From: CAVONV01 sp963697355
GTDB lineage: Bacteria > Acidobacteriota > Vicinamibacteria > Marinacidobacterales > DATDRI01
Direction of reading: 5' to 3'
Assembly (NCBI GenBank): GCA_963697355.1
Contig: CAVONV010000003.1
Span: 134,002-198,001, forward strand
DNA length: 64,000 bases
Numbering within the stretch: the first letter of the stretch is position 1; every line of letters begins with the position of its first letter. The notes below the pieces were generated by a model. The model was not told the DNA's origin and made no database searches. It was given only the letters and a program-made list of their open reading frames with translations. Below, piece after piece: positions 9,647 to 18,294 of this stretch. The position numbers were made by a program, and so were the translations under genes.

Positions 9647-9692
9647 AGGGTCTGGAAAGCGTTCGGAATGGGGTCAGACCCTGAGCGTTCGG
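9647..9692. repeat. Short palindromic repeat with GGGTCAGACCC core
   Basis: A near-palindrome GGGGTCAGACCC lies at about 9672-9682. It is framed by two copies of GCGTTCGGA (9660 and 9684) and preceded by GGGTCTG at 9647, which is the complement of CAGACCC. This resembles REP-type extragenic palindromes found in many Acidobacteriota and Deltaproteobacteria. No transposase is adjacent. One copy only was noticed here. Confidence 0.5.
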
Positions 9693-9788
9693 AAAATGTG
9701 GAAAACTCGCAGATACGCCTTCACCTGCCCTGCCCAAGTTCCCTACTGCTTTTCTATTGCTTGAATTTTCTTTTTCACGGCTTCGTTC

Positions 9789-10148
9789 TCAGGATTCAGA
9801 CTGAGAGCCTTTTGGTCGGACTCCAAAGCCTTCTACAGAAGGAGCGCGCCCGGGCGCATCGGCATAACCGATGTCGAAGATCATACCTTCCGATATCTCT
9901 CCCGCCATTGTCTTCGGTTCGAGATTGACGACGAACAATGCCTGCCGTCCTTCGATCGCTTTCGGGTCCTTACGCTCTTTCTTGAGACCTGCCAAGATTT
10001 GCCTTTGGTGATCACCAAAGTCCACCTTCATTTTCACCAGTTTCTCGGAAGCCTGGACGTCCTCCACGGTCACAATCGTGCCCACACGGACATCAATGCG
10101 GTCGATCACGTCGAACGGAATGGTCGGCTTGACCGGCACGGGCTTCAT
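9789..10148 (-). CDS. CsaA-like tRNA-binding domain protein, altered C-terminus
   Basis: The first 90 residues form an OB-fold tRNA-binding domain of the CsaA / MetRS C-terminal type: IDRIDVRVGTIV, EKLVKMKVDFG, RQILAGLKK, FVVNLEPKTMAGEISEGMIFDIGYAD. CsaA proteins bind tRNA and have been proposed as secretion chaperones. The usual ending after GYAD is missing. Instead the frame enters a 30-residue tail ending SQSES. In the next frame the same bases encode a TPR-like C-terminus (ALESDQKALSLNPENEAVKK, stop near 9748). So the end of this gene seems to have been replaced by, or fused out of frame to, the tail of another gene. Confidence 0.75.
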   Translation of the reverse strand: MKPVPVKPTIPFDVIDRIDVRVGTIVTVEDVQASEKLVKMKVDFGDHQRQILAGLKKERKDPKAIEGRQALFVVNLEPKTMAGEISEGMIFDIGYADAPGRAPSVEGFGVRPKGSQSES

Positions 10149-10170
10149 CCTTTCTCCGCGGGTGTGATCG

Positions 10171-12576
10171 CTATTTGGGTTCCAGCATCAGTGTTCTTTC
10201 GGTCACCGACTCGACCTTCTCTCGACTATAGAAGACGGGAAAGTATTGCCCCTTGACCCATAAATCGAACACGTCGCGATAGTGAGGGTCATCCGGATTC
10301 CCGGACTGGCCCGGTGTGGTCGTCCCAACGGAGTTATCCCAATTCTCCGTGTCGATGATGATGCGGAAGCTTGCCCCCGAGGTTTGGTTGTCTCCTCGAC
10401 CCGTGTTGTTGAGGGTCGAGTCATAACCCCCGCGAGGAGCCGGGCCCACATCGAGCTTGGCCCGCGTCTCGGCGTTCACGGCCGAGCTAAAGGGGTGATG
10501 GAGCAACACATGCTTGAACTTTTCCTGCCCGTATTGCCACCCGCTCATGTCCGATCCCAAACGCTTCGTCAGATCCTCTACGCCTTCGTTGAGACTTCTC
10601 ACGAGTACAGCATTCCTCCCCACCACGGGGTCGGTCCCGAAACGACCATCGGGAGCGAGGAGCCAGTCGATCATGCGCTTCTTGTTGATCCCCGGCAGAA
10701 GCTCTCTTGCCTTTTCGTCGGGGACAAAAAGCTGCCAAACATTGGCCGCTAATCGTCGCTCCCAACTGACATAGACAGCGGCGGGGATCGAGTTCTTGTC
10801 GACGACGAAATCCCAATCGAGAAGGAGATCTCGAGCCTTCTCGAGCTCTGCCCCAACTTCGAGCTCTCGCAGCAACGGTACGAGGCTTCTAGCCGGGACG
10901 GAAAGCTCATCGTGTTGGAACAACATCATGTCCGTCAAGGTAAATCGTCGACCGGAGCTCATGAGCTCATCGACGCGCGCTCCCCGCATCTCATCGCCCC
11001 ATGTGTAGTGGAGCGCTTCTGGATAGGGAAAGCCGTCGGGCACCATGTAGTTGTTGGCCGTGCCGAAATAGCCTTTCTCCGGATTGAAGACGTTGGGTAG
11101 TGCTTGGATGGGAAGATAGCCATCCCATTCGTAGCGACCGTCGCCCGGTACCGGTACGAGGCCGCTCCAGTTCCCTCGGATCGGCGAAACGCCGACGGCC
11201 TGGTAGCCGATGTTCTTACGAATGTCGGCCCAGATCATGTTCTCGGCGGGGATTCGGCTATAGCGGCAAGCGTCGCGGAACTCCTCCCAGGTCGTCGCTT
11301 GATCCATACGTAGACTTGCCAGGTAGGGTGATGACCCGATGTCGCGCCAGGCGGCACGAAGCGCATAGGCTTTGTTGTGCTCTCGGTCCTCATAAAGGAC
11401 CGGACCGTGCCTCGTGTATTTGAGCTCCACATCAACGGCCTTCTCACCTTTCACAGGGATGGTTTCCTTGATGATCGTCATGGATTCCCACCCGTCGAGG
11501 TAGCGGTATTGGTTACCATTGGAGGGGTTTGTGTCATAGACATAGAGATCTTCGTTGTCCTGGCCGAAAACCGTCAGTCCCCAAGCACCTACCTCGTTAT
11601 GTCCGATGGAGACTCCGGGAAGCGACGGCTCCCCTCCTCCGATGACATTCCACCCTGGGGCACTCAAATGCACCCAATAGCGAAGCGCCGGCGCCTGTTG
11701 AACGCGGTGAGGATCGTTGACCATGTAGGGGAAGCCGCTCAACGTACGAGCGCCGCTCACCACCCAATTGTTGCTCCCAATCGAGGCTTGCTCCACGAGA
11801 TCGAGCTCACTGGGCAGTGCTCGAGCGACTTTGGGAAGCTCATTCCTATATGGGGCGGCGATGTCTTCGGGAGTGAACTCAATCGAGCGCCGGAAGGCGT
11901 AGTAGATATCGAGGATTTCGTTTTTGAGTAAGGAGCCATCGATGGCCGGATCGAGCTCGAGGACCGGGTCTCCTGGACGAAACCACGACAACTCTTTGAC
12001 TTTTTTCGCCCCCAGCAACGCAACGGCCTGGCCGTAGCGGATCTCAGAGGTGACGTTCGACAGAAGGCCTTGATGACGGGAGATAACGTCAGCCGGCTTC
12101 CAGCGGCCCGGCTCTATCCCCAACAACTCGAATTCCATGGGCAAAAGATCGGGATTTCGTTCCGTCTCGGCAATGTAAGCATTGATGCCCTCAACGAAGC
12201 TCCCGACAATGGCCTCACCCCGCGGGTGATAGTGGTTGAGCTCCTGTGATAGGTCGCCTCGGAAAAGATGGAGACGTGCGCCGATGTCCCGTTGGAGCTC
12301 CTTTCGGCCCAAGATCTCAGCGACCGTTCCTCTGGCCTGACGTCTCCACATCTCGAGCTGGAACAGGCGGTCTCGAGCCGCATTGAATCCTTGAGCAAAG
12401 AAGAGATCCGCTTCGCTCTTTGCGTAAATATGGGCGATTCCCCAGTTGTCGATAAGAATTTCCACGGGCCCTTCGAGGCCTTCGATACGGAGGCTTTCCG
12501 TCTCAGCAAAAAGTGGTGTCGCGATGAGAGCGAGTACAACGATACAGATTCCACGAGCGCAATAGAGCTTTTTCAT
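10171..12576 (-). CDS. Penicillin acylase family protein (S45, Ntn-hydrolase), exported
   Basis: An 801-residue precursor. ATG 12576 is preferred, with GGGAG nine bases upstream, over a TTG/ATG-like site at 12597. The signal peptide is clear (CIVVLALIATPLFAE). The alpha chain shows DNWGIAHIYA and FAQGFNAARDRLFQLEMWRR. The autocatalytic site is IGSNNWVVSG, whose Ser becomes the N-terminal nucleophile of the beta chain. GHNEVGAWGLT and later RGDNQTSGASFR are also typical. Such enzymes cleave amide bonds of acylated amines; in soil bacteria they often act on acyl-homoserine lactones or peptides, but the substrate here is unknown. It is divergent from the propeller gene at 12621 with a 44-base gap. 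Confidence 0.92.
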   Translation of the reverse strand: MKKLYCARGICIVVLALIATPLFAETESLRIEGLEGPVEILIDNWGIAHIYAKSEADLFFAQGFNAARDRLFQLEMWRRQARGTVAEILGRKELQRDIGARLHLFRGDLSQELNHYHPRGEAIVGSFVEGINAYIAETERNPDLLPMEFELLGIEPGRWKPADVISRHQGLLSNVTSEIRYGQAVALLGAKKVKELSWFRPGDPVLELDPAIDGSLLKNEILDIYYAFRRSIEFTPEDIAAPYRNELPKVARALPSELDLVEQASIGSNNWVVSGARTLSGFPYMVNDPHRVQQAPALRYWVHLSAPGWNVIGGGEPSLPGVSIGHNEVGAWGLTVFGQDNEDLYVYDTNPSNGNQYRYLDGWESMTIIKETIPVKGEKAVDVELKYTRHGPVLYEDREHNKAYALRAAWRDIGSSPYLASLRMDQATTWEEFRDACRYSRIPAENMIWADIRKNIGYQAVGVSPIRGNWSGLVPVPGDGRYEWDGYLPIQALPNVFNPEKGYFGTANNYMVPDGFPYPEALHYTWGDEMRGARVDELMSSGRRFTLTDMMLFQHDELSVPARSLVPLLRELEVGAELEKARDLLLDWDFVVDKNSIPAAVYVSWERRLAANVWQLFVPDEKARELLPGINKKRMIDWLLAPDGRFGTDPVVGRNAVLVRSLNEGVEDLTKRLGSDMSGWQYGQEKFKHVLLHHPFSSAVNAETRAKLDVGPAPRGGYDSTLNNTGRGDNQTSGASFRIIIDTENWDNSVGTTTPGQSGNPDDPHYRDVFDLWVKGQYFPVFYSREKVESVTERTLMLEPK

Positions 12577-12620
12577 GATAATTTCTCCCGGATGCAAAAT
12601 ATCACGTGGAGCAATCTAGA

Positions 12621-13505
12621 ATGAAACGACTATTGTTCGCTCTTGCTGCCTTCGGCTTTTCCGCTGTCGCCGTGGCTCAAACGTCGCCACCCGCCACGGA
12701 CATCTATCTGGTCGGGATTGCGGCCGACCAAGACGGGATCCAGATCACGAGCCAACCCCGTAACGTGACCAACCGGGCGGCCTATGACAACCAGCCGTTC
12801 TTCCTGCCGGACGGGCAGAGTTTTCTCTATACCTGCCGTCAAGAAGACGGCCAAATGGACACCTGTCGATACGACCTGGCCACTCAATCGGTAGCGAAGG
12901 TCACCCAAACGCCCGAAGGCGAGTACTCGCCGACGCCGATGCCGGACGGGAAGAGTTTCTCCGTCATTCGCGTCGAGTCCGATGGTACCCAACGTCTGTG
13001 GAAGTTCACGATGGCGGGAACGGAGCCCAGCTTGCTCCTGAAAGATGTGAAACCTGTCGGATATCAAGCCTGGGGTGACGCCAGCACCGTGGCCATGTTC
13101 ATTCTGGGAGAACCACCGACACTTCAAGTTGCCGACATTGAGACCAACAAGGTCGAAAAGCTGGAGGAGAACATCGGCCGCTCCCTTCACAAGATACCTG
13201 GACAACGGGCCGTCAGCTTCGTCCATAAGACAACCGACGAGGAATGGTGGATCAAGCGACTCGACCTGACTTCTCGGAAAGCGAGCCCGATCGTCAAGAC
13301 CCTGCCGGGCAGCGAAGACTATGCCTGGACTCCGGACGGTACTCTGATCATGGGTAAGGAGGACAAGCTTTTTTCGTACAGACCGGAGCGTGATCAAGAC
13401 TGGCAAGAAGTGAAGGGCCTGACGGGAGTGGTGGGCATCACTCGTATCACCGTGAGCCCCAAAGGAGATTCCCTCGCCTTGGTGGGAATCCGTGGCGAGA
13501 AGTGA
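12621..13505 (+). CDS. Exported TolB-like (PD40) beta-propeller protein
   Basis: A 294-residue protein with a signal peptide ending near AVAQT. Repeats of the PD40/WD40-like class are visible: QPFFLPDGQSFLYT, YSPTPMPDGKSFSVIR, DYAWTPDGTLIMG and ISPKGDSLALV-like (here VSPKGDSLALVG). ATG 12621 has GGAG nine bases upstream. There is no catalytic domain, so it is probably a periplasmic binding or scaffold protein. The divergent penicillin acylase shares the promoter region. Confidence 0.75.
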   Translation: MKRLLFALAAFGFSAVAVAQTSPPATDIYLVGIAADQDGIQITSQPRNVTNRAAYDNQPFFLPDGQSFLYTCRQEDGQMDTCRYDLATQSVAKVTQTPEGEYSPTPMPDGKSFSVIRVESDGTQRLWKFTMAGTEPSLLLKDVKPVGYQAWGDASTVAMFILGEPPTLQVADIETNKVEKLEENIGRSLHKIPGQRAVSFVHKTTDEEWWIKRLDLTSRKASPIVKTLPGSEDYAWTPDGTLIMGKEDKLFSYRPERDQDWQEVKGLTGVVGITRITVSPKGDSLALVGIRGEK

Positions 13506-13520
13506 CGGTCGCCTCTTCGA

Positions 13521-13826
13521 CTACTCCGAAGGCGTCACGTTCTTAACGACTCGCTCCTGCTCTGATCCCGGCTCCATCTCTGGGTGCTTCCTTTCCTTCC
13601 ATGTCGCGAAGACGACGGCAAGAAGCCCAAGAATGGCTTCGTCGATGAAAGGGATCGGGTCCGGGAAGACCAAATCGACCAAGAACAGAACCAGCAGAAG
13701 AAGAAAGAGCTGAGGAAATCTCAGCCCTGAAGCGAATTTCTTGATGAAATCGGTGCGCTCGTTCCGACCTTTAGCAGCCATAGCCCGTCTATGATAATCG
13801 AGAAGAAGCTCTCCATAAAGCGACAA
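13521..13826 (-). CDS. Small membrane protein, possibly DUF6116-like
   Basis: About 101 residues from TTG 13826, or 86 from ATG 13781. Two hydrophobic helices flank a DPIPFIDE motif, a combination I associate with the DUF6116 family of uncharacterised inner-membrane proteins; the name is from memory and uncertain. The C-terminus is charged and cytoplasmic-looking. It is convergent with the propeller gene. No catalytic residues can be named. Confidence 0.6.
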   Translation of the reverse strand: MSLYGELLLDYHRRAMAAKGRNERTDFIKKFASGLRFPQLFLLLLVLFLVDLVFPDPIPFIDEAILGLLAVVFATWKERKHPEMEPGSEQERVVKNVTPSE

Positions 13827-14239
13827 TGCCTGCCGTCGAACCCGCCGAGTCTGTCGAGGGTAAGCACGAGAGTTTGCTCAGCATATGAGCATCCTCCGGG
13901 CTCCAGCCGACCCACGCAGCCGGGATACGGGCTCAACAGGTGAAACACAGCCGCATCGAGCACCGAAACGCGTGCTTCTCAGACCCGGTTCGGGGAAACT
14001 TTTTTGCATGTCATGCCATTACGGAAAAATCCAGCATACACAGTCACTCTCAATGCAAAACCTAACAAACTACTTGAAGTAAGACTTACTTTCTTGCTTG
14101 ACGTTCGGGAAGAAATCTGTCAAATAGGTAGTTACTCCTAACAAGCTGTCCCACCCCGACCAGGACGCTGTCAAAAGGGGGGAATACGTGTCCTGTGTAA
14201 TGGGAGAGATCCAACTCTCGCGTGGGAAAGCTGCCTCCA
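13827..14239. other. Gene-poor stretch upstream of the PilZ gene
   Basis: No convincing reading frame, tRNA or terminator was found. I looked for a GEMM-type c-di-GMP aptamer because a PilZ gene follows, but saw none. TTGACG at about 14099 could be part of a promoter; no matching -10 box was convincing. Confidence 0.4.
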
Positions 14240-15547
14240 ATGAGTAAGGACAAGCGGGTCATCGACCGGCTCGAACCCTGCGATCTCACAACGATTGCAG
14301 TTCACGATTCAATACTTCCACCCGCTTACGGAGTCCTTTCCAACATCTCGGACCTAGGAGTCTGCCTAGAAACGGATAGTCTTTTCACACCGGGAATGGA
14401 TGTAAAGCTGCTCATTTGTCTCAGCAACTTATCCGTTCTCATCGGGGTGGACAGCCGAATTGTCTGGGCCAGTTCAGAATGTCGTGCCGTCGGGGGCCAC
14501 GTGGGGTCCTTCCTGCTGGGCGCCAAGTTCATTTGGATGCCGGAATCGGATCGACGGTGCCTTCGGTGGTCCCTTCGCTCTTCTGACTTCAAGGACGAAC
14601 CGTTCCTCGGGATGGGCCCCAAGCCCGCGGTACGCAAGAGGTCTTCCTTCAGTCCCGACCTGACCGGGTTCCCACAGCCCATCCATATTCGAAAGGAAAA
14701 ACCGCTCAACGGATCACTTCCAGAACGTCTCTGGGAGGTTAGCTCGGCGCCTTGGGACGGCGGTGCTCCGAATGGTACTTACCGCGGTGTCGTTCTCATT
14801 GTTCGACAAGGCATGAGATCCATCGACCGTCTTTGCCGCCTCGTCAATGCCGCCGGACTCAACGCGGTGCTGACCAACTCACCCGAGACGGTCGTTTCCA
14901 AAGTTAGGGTCTTCAAACCCTCGCTCGTTCTATTCTCTCAAAACGTCGGCAGACCCGGAGTCTCGGAAACCGCTCGGCGCATCAAGACACTTGCCAGTCG
15001 CCCAGACACGCCGGTTGCGATCCTGACCGACCACTATACTCAGCCGTACTTGCTCGACTACGCCTACCCCGTTGAAGCCTGCCTTCCACTGGACGGGGAT
15101 GAAACCTCTTTCGTTCAGAGTATTCGTTTGTTGGCCGGCAGTCGTTTGCAGCGGCAGGAACGACCTTTAGGAGCACTCGAGGGGAACTTCGAGAGAAATT
15201 CACTTTTCGAGGTTCTCTACTATCTTTCCGCATCGGAAAAAACCGGCTGTGTCACCGTCCAGGCAAAGCAGCGCTCGGGTCGGATCTATTTCGAGCGAGG
15301 CAATATCGTGCACGCCCACCTGGGACATCTCGTCGGATTGGACGCCTGCGTCTCCATTGTCTGCACATTGAGTGAGGGATATTTCAAGTTCGACGCCGAC
15401 GTTCGTCCCAGGAGAATCACGATGCAAGAACGCGGGATTGAAGCGATCCTCCATTCCGCAAAAGAGCTCGACGAGCAGAACAATCGAGAGGCGCAGCTCG
15501 GTACCGGCGGAGAGAGCTCCACTGACTTCGAGACCATGATGGGGTGA
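14240..15547 (+). CDS. PilZ domain / receiver-like / DUF4388 (PATAN) signalling protein
   Basis: A 435-residue cytoplasmic protein in three parts. Residues 1-110 are a PilZ domain with the c-di-GMP binding words RVIDR (RxxxR) and NISDLG (NxSxxG). Residues about 185-300 look like a degenerate receiver or similar Rossmann fold (GVVLIVRQG, PSLVLFSQ, PVAILTDH) without a clear phospho-Asp. Residues about 305-420 are a DUF4388/PATAN domain (GALEGNFERNSLFEVLYYLS, GRIYFERGNIVHA). DUF4388 domains are often found in gliding, type IV pilus and signalling proteins. ATG 14240 is preferred over GTG 14222. The GGDEF gene follows 425 bases downstream, so ligand and maker of c-di-GMP are neighbours. Confidence 0.82.
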   Translation: MSKDKRVIDRLEPCDLTTIAVHDSILPPAYGVLSNISDLGVCLETDSLFTPGMDVKLLICLSNLSVLIGVDSRIVWASSECRAVGGHVGSFLLGAKFIWMPESDRRCLRWSLRSSDFKDEPFLGMGPKPAVRKRSSFSPDLTGFPQPIHIRKEKPLNGSLPERLWEVSSAPWDGGAPNGTYRGVVLIVRQGMRSIDRLCRLVNAAGLNAVLTNSPETVVSKVRVFKPSLVLFSQNVGRPGVSETARRIKTLASRPDTPVAILTDHYTQPYLLDYAYPVEACLPLDGDETSFVQSIRLLAGSRLQRQERPLGALEGNFERNSLFEVLYYLSASEKTGCVTVQAKQRSGRIYFERGNIVHAHLGHLVGLDACVSIVCTLSEGYFKFDADVRPRRITMQERGIEAILHSAKELDEQNNREAQLGTGGESSTDFETMMG

Positions 15548-15972
15548 TGCTCCCGGATATTGTGCCGACACCTCTGTAGGCTCGAGACAATAGATGTAGG
15601 GATAGTCATCCGATTCGTGGGATAACCACCGTAGGCTGAATCCCACATGTCCTCTCTCCACTTCCGGCGTGCCTCTTCGCAACTCTTTCATGAGCAGTTA
15701 CTTACGAAAACAACCGCGGTTCATCCCGATAACGACGACTCATGGCAATCATATTGCAAAACTAGGTGTCGAAGCGTTCACCTCATACAAGCGTTGTCAG
15801 ACATCCAGCTTCCTTAGCACCGAGCAGTAGAGACCCAGGAGATGGCGCTTCCCAAAGGGCGGGGTCGGAGTGGACTCGTTACGACAATATCGTCGTGGTG
15901 TCCAGGTTGGGGGCTCCGAGCCCGCCCACAACAACAACTAGCCAAGCTCCCCAACGCTTTTGCCGGGCGAAC
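15548..15972. other. Gap between PilZ-DUF4388 and GGDEF genes
   Basis: The frame of the GGDEF gene is open from 15766, but its first 69 codons look non-coding (low-complexity, Ser/Pro/Thr-rich). The gap probably holds the promoter and leader of the GGDEF gene. No riboswitch or RNA gene was recognised. Confidence 0.4.
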
Positions 15973-17244
15973 ATGGGTAACGAGTTCATCTTTTGGGCGG
16001 TGATCGCCGCAATCTTGCTGCTACTCCAGCGGCTTTATTGGAGCTCCAAATGCCGCCACTTCAAGGTCCAGTTAGGCACATCACAAAGTCGAATTGACTC
16101 TCTGAAGAACGAAGTCGCCTTCAAGCGTCGCGACGACCAAGCGTTGCTCGCCTATGAGAAAGAGCTTCATTTCATTACTCGGGCCCTCGGAGAGCTTCCA
16201 CTACTTGCAAGCCAGCTACATAGTCAAGTCGAGCCGCGCCTCGTACCCATCTTGCTTCAAAAGATCGTCACGAGACTGTTCGACCCGGCTCAAACCATCA
16301 TTTTTCTCCGCCGACGGAAAGCCGAAACCGCCCCTGGCCGCGATGACCGGCTCGTCCTCGCCGCGGTCGCCCGCCCATCTGACGATGTCAAGCCGGGAAT
16401 GGAGGTCGACATCAACGAGGGTAGGCTCGGTCTCGTCGCCCAAACCCAACGCTTGATGAGCCGTGAAGACTTCGAAGACGACAGCGCGGCAACGAAAGAA
16501 CCGTTCAACAGGCCAACTCTCGGCGGTCTTGAATTCGACTTGATATCCCCCATGGTCTTTGACGACGCCACGGTGGGACTCATCGCCCTGTCCGGACCCA
16601 AGTATCAATCCGAAGCCGCGAAAGGACTCTTACGTCTCGCATCTCAAATCGGCGCCGTGGCGGTACGGAATGTGCTCGCTTATTCACGGATGAAACACTC
16701 AGCCGATATCGATGGGCTGACTCGCCTTTACAACAAACAATATATGACGGTGACGCTTGGTGATCTGACTTATCAAGCCAATCAGATGTCATCACCTTTG
16801 TCCGCTTTCCTTTTCGATATCGACCACTTCAAGAATTACAACGACACCAACGGACACGATGCAGGCGACAAGCTCCTACAACTGCTTGCACGATTGGTTG
16901 AAGACAATATCCGCCGGAACAGTATTTTCGGGCGTGTGGGCGGCGAAGAGTTCTTGGTCATTTTTCCTGATACGGAAAAAGAACAAGCATTGAAGGCTGC
17001 GGAATTGATCCGCTCGAAAATAGAAGGCTTCGGGTTCCCCTTCGCCGAAAGACAACCCCTGGGCATCATGAGCGTCAGCGGCGGCGTTGCATCCTGTCCG
17101 GAAGACGCTCTAGACAGCGCCGAGCTTTTTCGCCAAGCCGACCGAGCCCTCTACCGCGCAAAGAAGTCAGGCCGGAATCTCATTTTGTCTGCCGAGCCGC
17201 ATCATTTCGAGCAAGAAGACCATGAAGTCGTAGAGCTGAAATAG
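15973..17244 (+). CDS. Membrane-anchored GAF-GGDEF diguanylate cyclase
   Basis: Makes cyclic di-GMP from two GTP. ATG 15973 opens directly onto a membrane helix (FIFWAVIAAILLLLQ), followed by a coiled stretch, a GAF-like domain (about residues 60-230) and a GGDEF domain. Active-site words are DGLTRLYNKQYM, FDIDHFKNYND, and GRVGGEEF (GGEEF signature, competent). The inhibitory I-site should read RxxD five residues before the signature; here it is RRNS, so product inhibition is probably lost. The PilZ protein upstream could be its effector. Ribosome site is poor, so the start is moderately certain. Confidence 0.9.
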   Translation: MGNEFIFWAVIAAILLLLQRLYWSSKCRHFKVQLGTSQSRIDSLKNEVAFKRRDDQALLAYEKELHFITRALGELPLLASQLHSQVEPRLVPILLQKIVTRLFDPAQTIIFLRRRKAETAPGRDDRLVLAAVARPSDDVKPGMEVDINEGRLGLVAQTQRLMSREDFEDDSAATKEPFNRPTLGGLEFDLISPMVFDDATVGLIALSGPKYQSEAAKGLLRLASQIGAVAVRNVLAYSRMKHSADIDGLTRLYNKQYMTVTLGDLTYQANQMSSPLSAFLFDIDHFKNYNDTNGHDAGDKLLQLLARLVEDNIRRNSIFGRVGGEEFLVIFPDTEKEQALKAAELIRSKIEGFGFPFAERQPLGIMSVSGGVASCPEDALDSAELFRQADRALYRAKKSGRNLILSAEPHHFEQEDHEVVELK

Positions 17245-17271
17245 AACCTTCAGCACGACTTTTCAGCAGTT

Positions 17272-17559
17272 CTACGCATCCGATGCGTTCGGCTCGTGAC
17301 CTCCGGCACGCTGATGCGCATCACGCATGATTCGTTCTTGGTGTCTGTAGTCTTGTCGATAAACAAGGTGGCACATCGCCGCCCGGATTCTAATTCGAGC
17401 CGAATTGGGCTCCTCAAAATGGCGCTCGATGCATTGGTATAAGTCCTCGGCACCTTCGATGCAGATGATCTTCTCATCATCATCGAAGAGCACGAACAGT
17501 CCTGGGCGAGGCTTTACAAACCTCAGGATGTTTTTGTGAAAGGGGAACCATTGGCCCAT
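17272..17559 (-). CDS. Small GIY-YIG-like domain protein, degenerate (copy 1)
   Basis: About 95 residues; ATG 17559 has GAGG six bases upstream. It aligns with the next gene through rPGlF-L-D, an Ig/YIG-position motif, a LE/IERH block and a V-Y-x-x-DYR-x-x-E block. Where nucleases have YIG, this copy reads CIEG, and the catalytic Arg is missing, so nuclease activity is unlikely. It may be a structural or nucleic-acid-binding relative. The pair is tandem, same strand, spaced 57 bases from ATG-proximal copy 1 to the end of copy 2. Confidence 0.55.
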   Translation of the reverse strand: MGQWFPFHKNILRFVKPRPGLFVLFDDDEKIICIEGAEDLYQCIERHFEEPNSARIRIRAAMCHLVYRQDYRHQERIMRDAHQRAGGHEPNASDA

Positions 17560-17633
17560 AGCCGCCTCTCTTTCCACAGGGCTGGCTGGGGCGGCCCGCA
17601 GGGTTTTTGTTGAGGAATTCGGATTATACCAGC

Positions 17634-18008
17634 TCAGAAACCGATTGTCAGGCTTTTTTTTATCCGCAGCCTGAAGGAGGCCATTCTGCCCGACGAGGGT
17701 CGCTCGGCAGATTCTTTGGCTTCGACCTCGTTACAAATAGGGTCTCTCTCGAAAACGTCTCGGAAGAGCCTCCGTAATACGGTCTCGACTCGTCTGTAGT
17801 CCTTGCTGTATTCGACACGGAAGTACTTCCCGTATTGTCTCACACAGGATCTCGGATTCCTGCAGTGCTGCTCGAGTGTCGTTCGAACATTGTCAGAGCT
17901 TCCGATGTACACCGTCGTGTTTTCGGAATCCACCAACTCGAAAACTCCGGGTCGTCGTTGCACTGCAGCAACTTGGGATGAGTCAAATGCCAACCACTCG
18001 TCAGCCAT
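17634..18008 (-). CDS. Small GIY-YIG-like domain protein (copy 2)
   Basis: About 124 residues from ATG 18008, which follows a GGGGGG run acting as ribosome site. PGVFELVDSENTTVYIGSS matches the GIY and YIG strands, followed by NVRTTLEQH at the usual Arg-helix position. The expected catalytic Glu is not clear. KDYRRVETVLRRLF is shared with the downstream paralogue. Small stand-alone domains of this kind occur next to signalling genes in delta- and acidobacteria; their role is unknown. Cytoplasmic, no signal peptide. Confidence 0.6.
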   Translation of the reverse strand: MADEWLAFDSSQVAAVQRRPGVFELVDSENTTVYIGSSDNVRTTLEQHCRNPRSCVRQYGKYFRVEYSKDYRRVETVLRRLFRDVFERDPICNEVEAKESAERPSSGRMASFRLRIKKSLTIGF

Positions 18009-18294
18009 GTCGCCCCCCGGACAGGCAGGGTTGGGGGCGCCCGTCAACTAGTTTTTTTGGTTCCCGAGAGGCTACCACAAAAGCTAACGAGAGTCATGCT
18101 TTCAGTTGTTTTTTTTCGATTTTTTTCCAATCGGGGGAGGCGGAGCGACCCAAATGTCCTCCGTCGAGAGTGGGAGGATAGTCGGTGCAATATGGAAGCA
18201 CCGCTCTCGTGGACTCGGTTCTTCGAGGTGAAGTTGAGCGCTCCTGCACCTGGCTCACATTCGTAAAGAGAGATTAGGACCTGAAATGAAGATG

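Noticed and set aside
12630..13406. Minus-strand frame of 258 codons
   Set aside because: Opposite the signal peptide and PD40 repeats of the plus-strand propeller gene; no recognisable product.
13827..14239. c-di-GMP riboswitch upstream of the PilZ gene
   Set aside because: No GEMM-type conserved core could be matched by eye.
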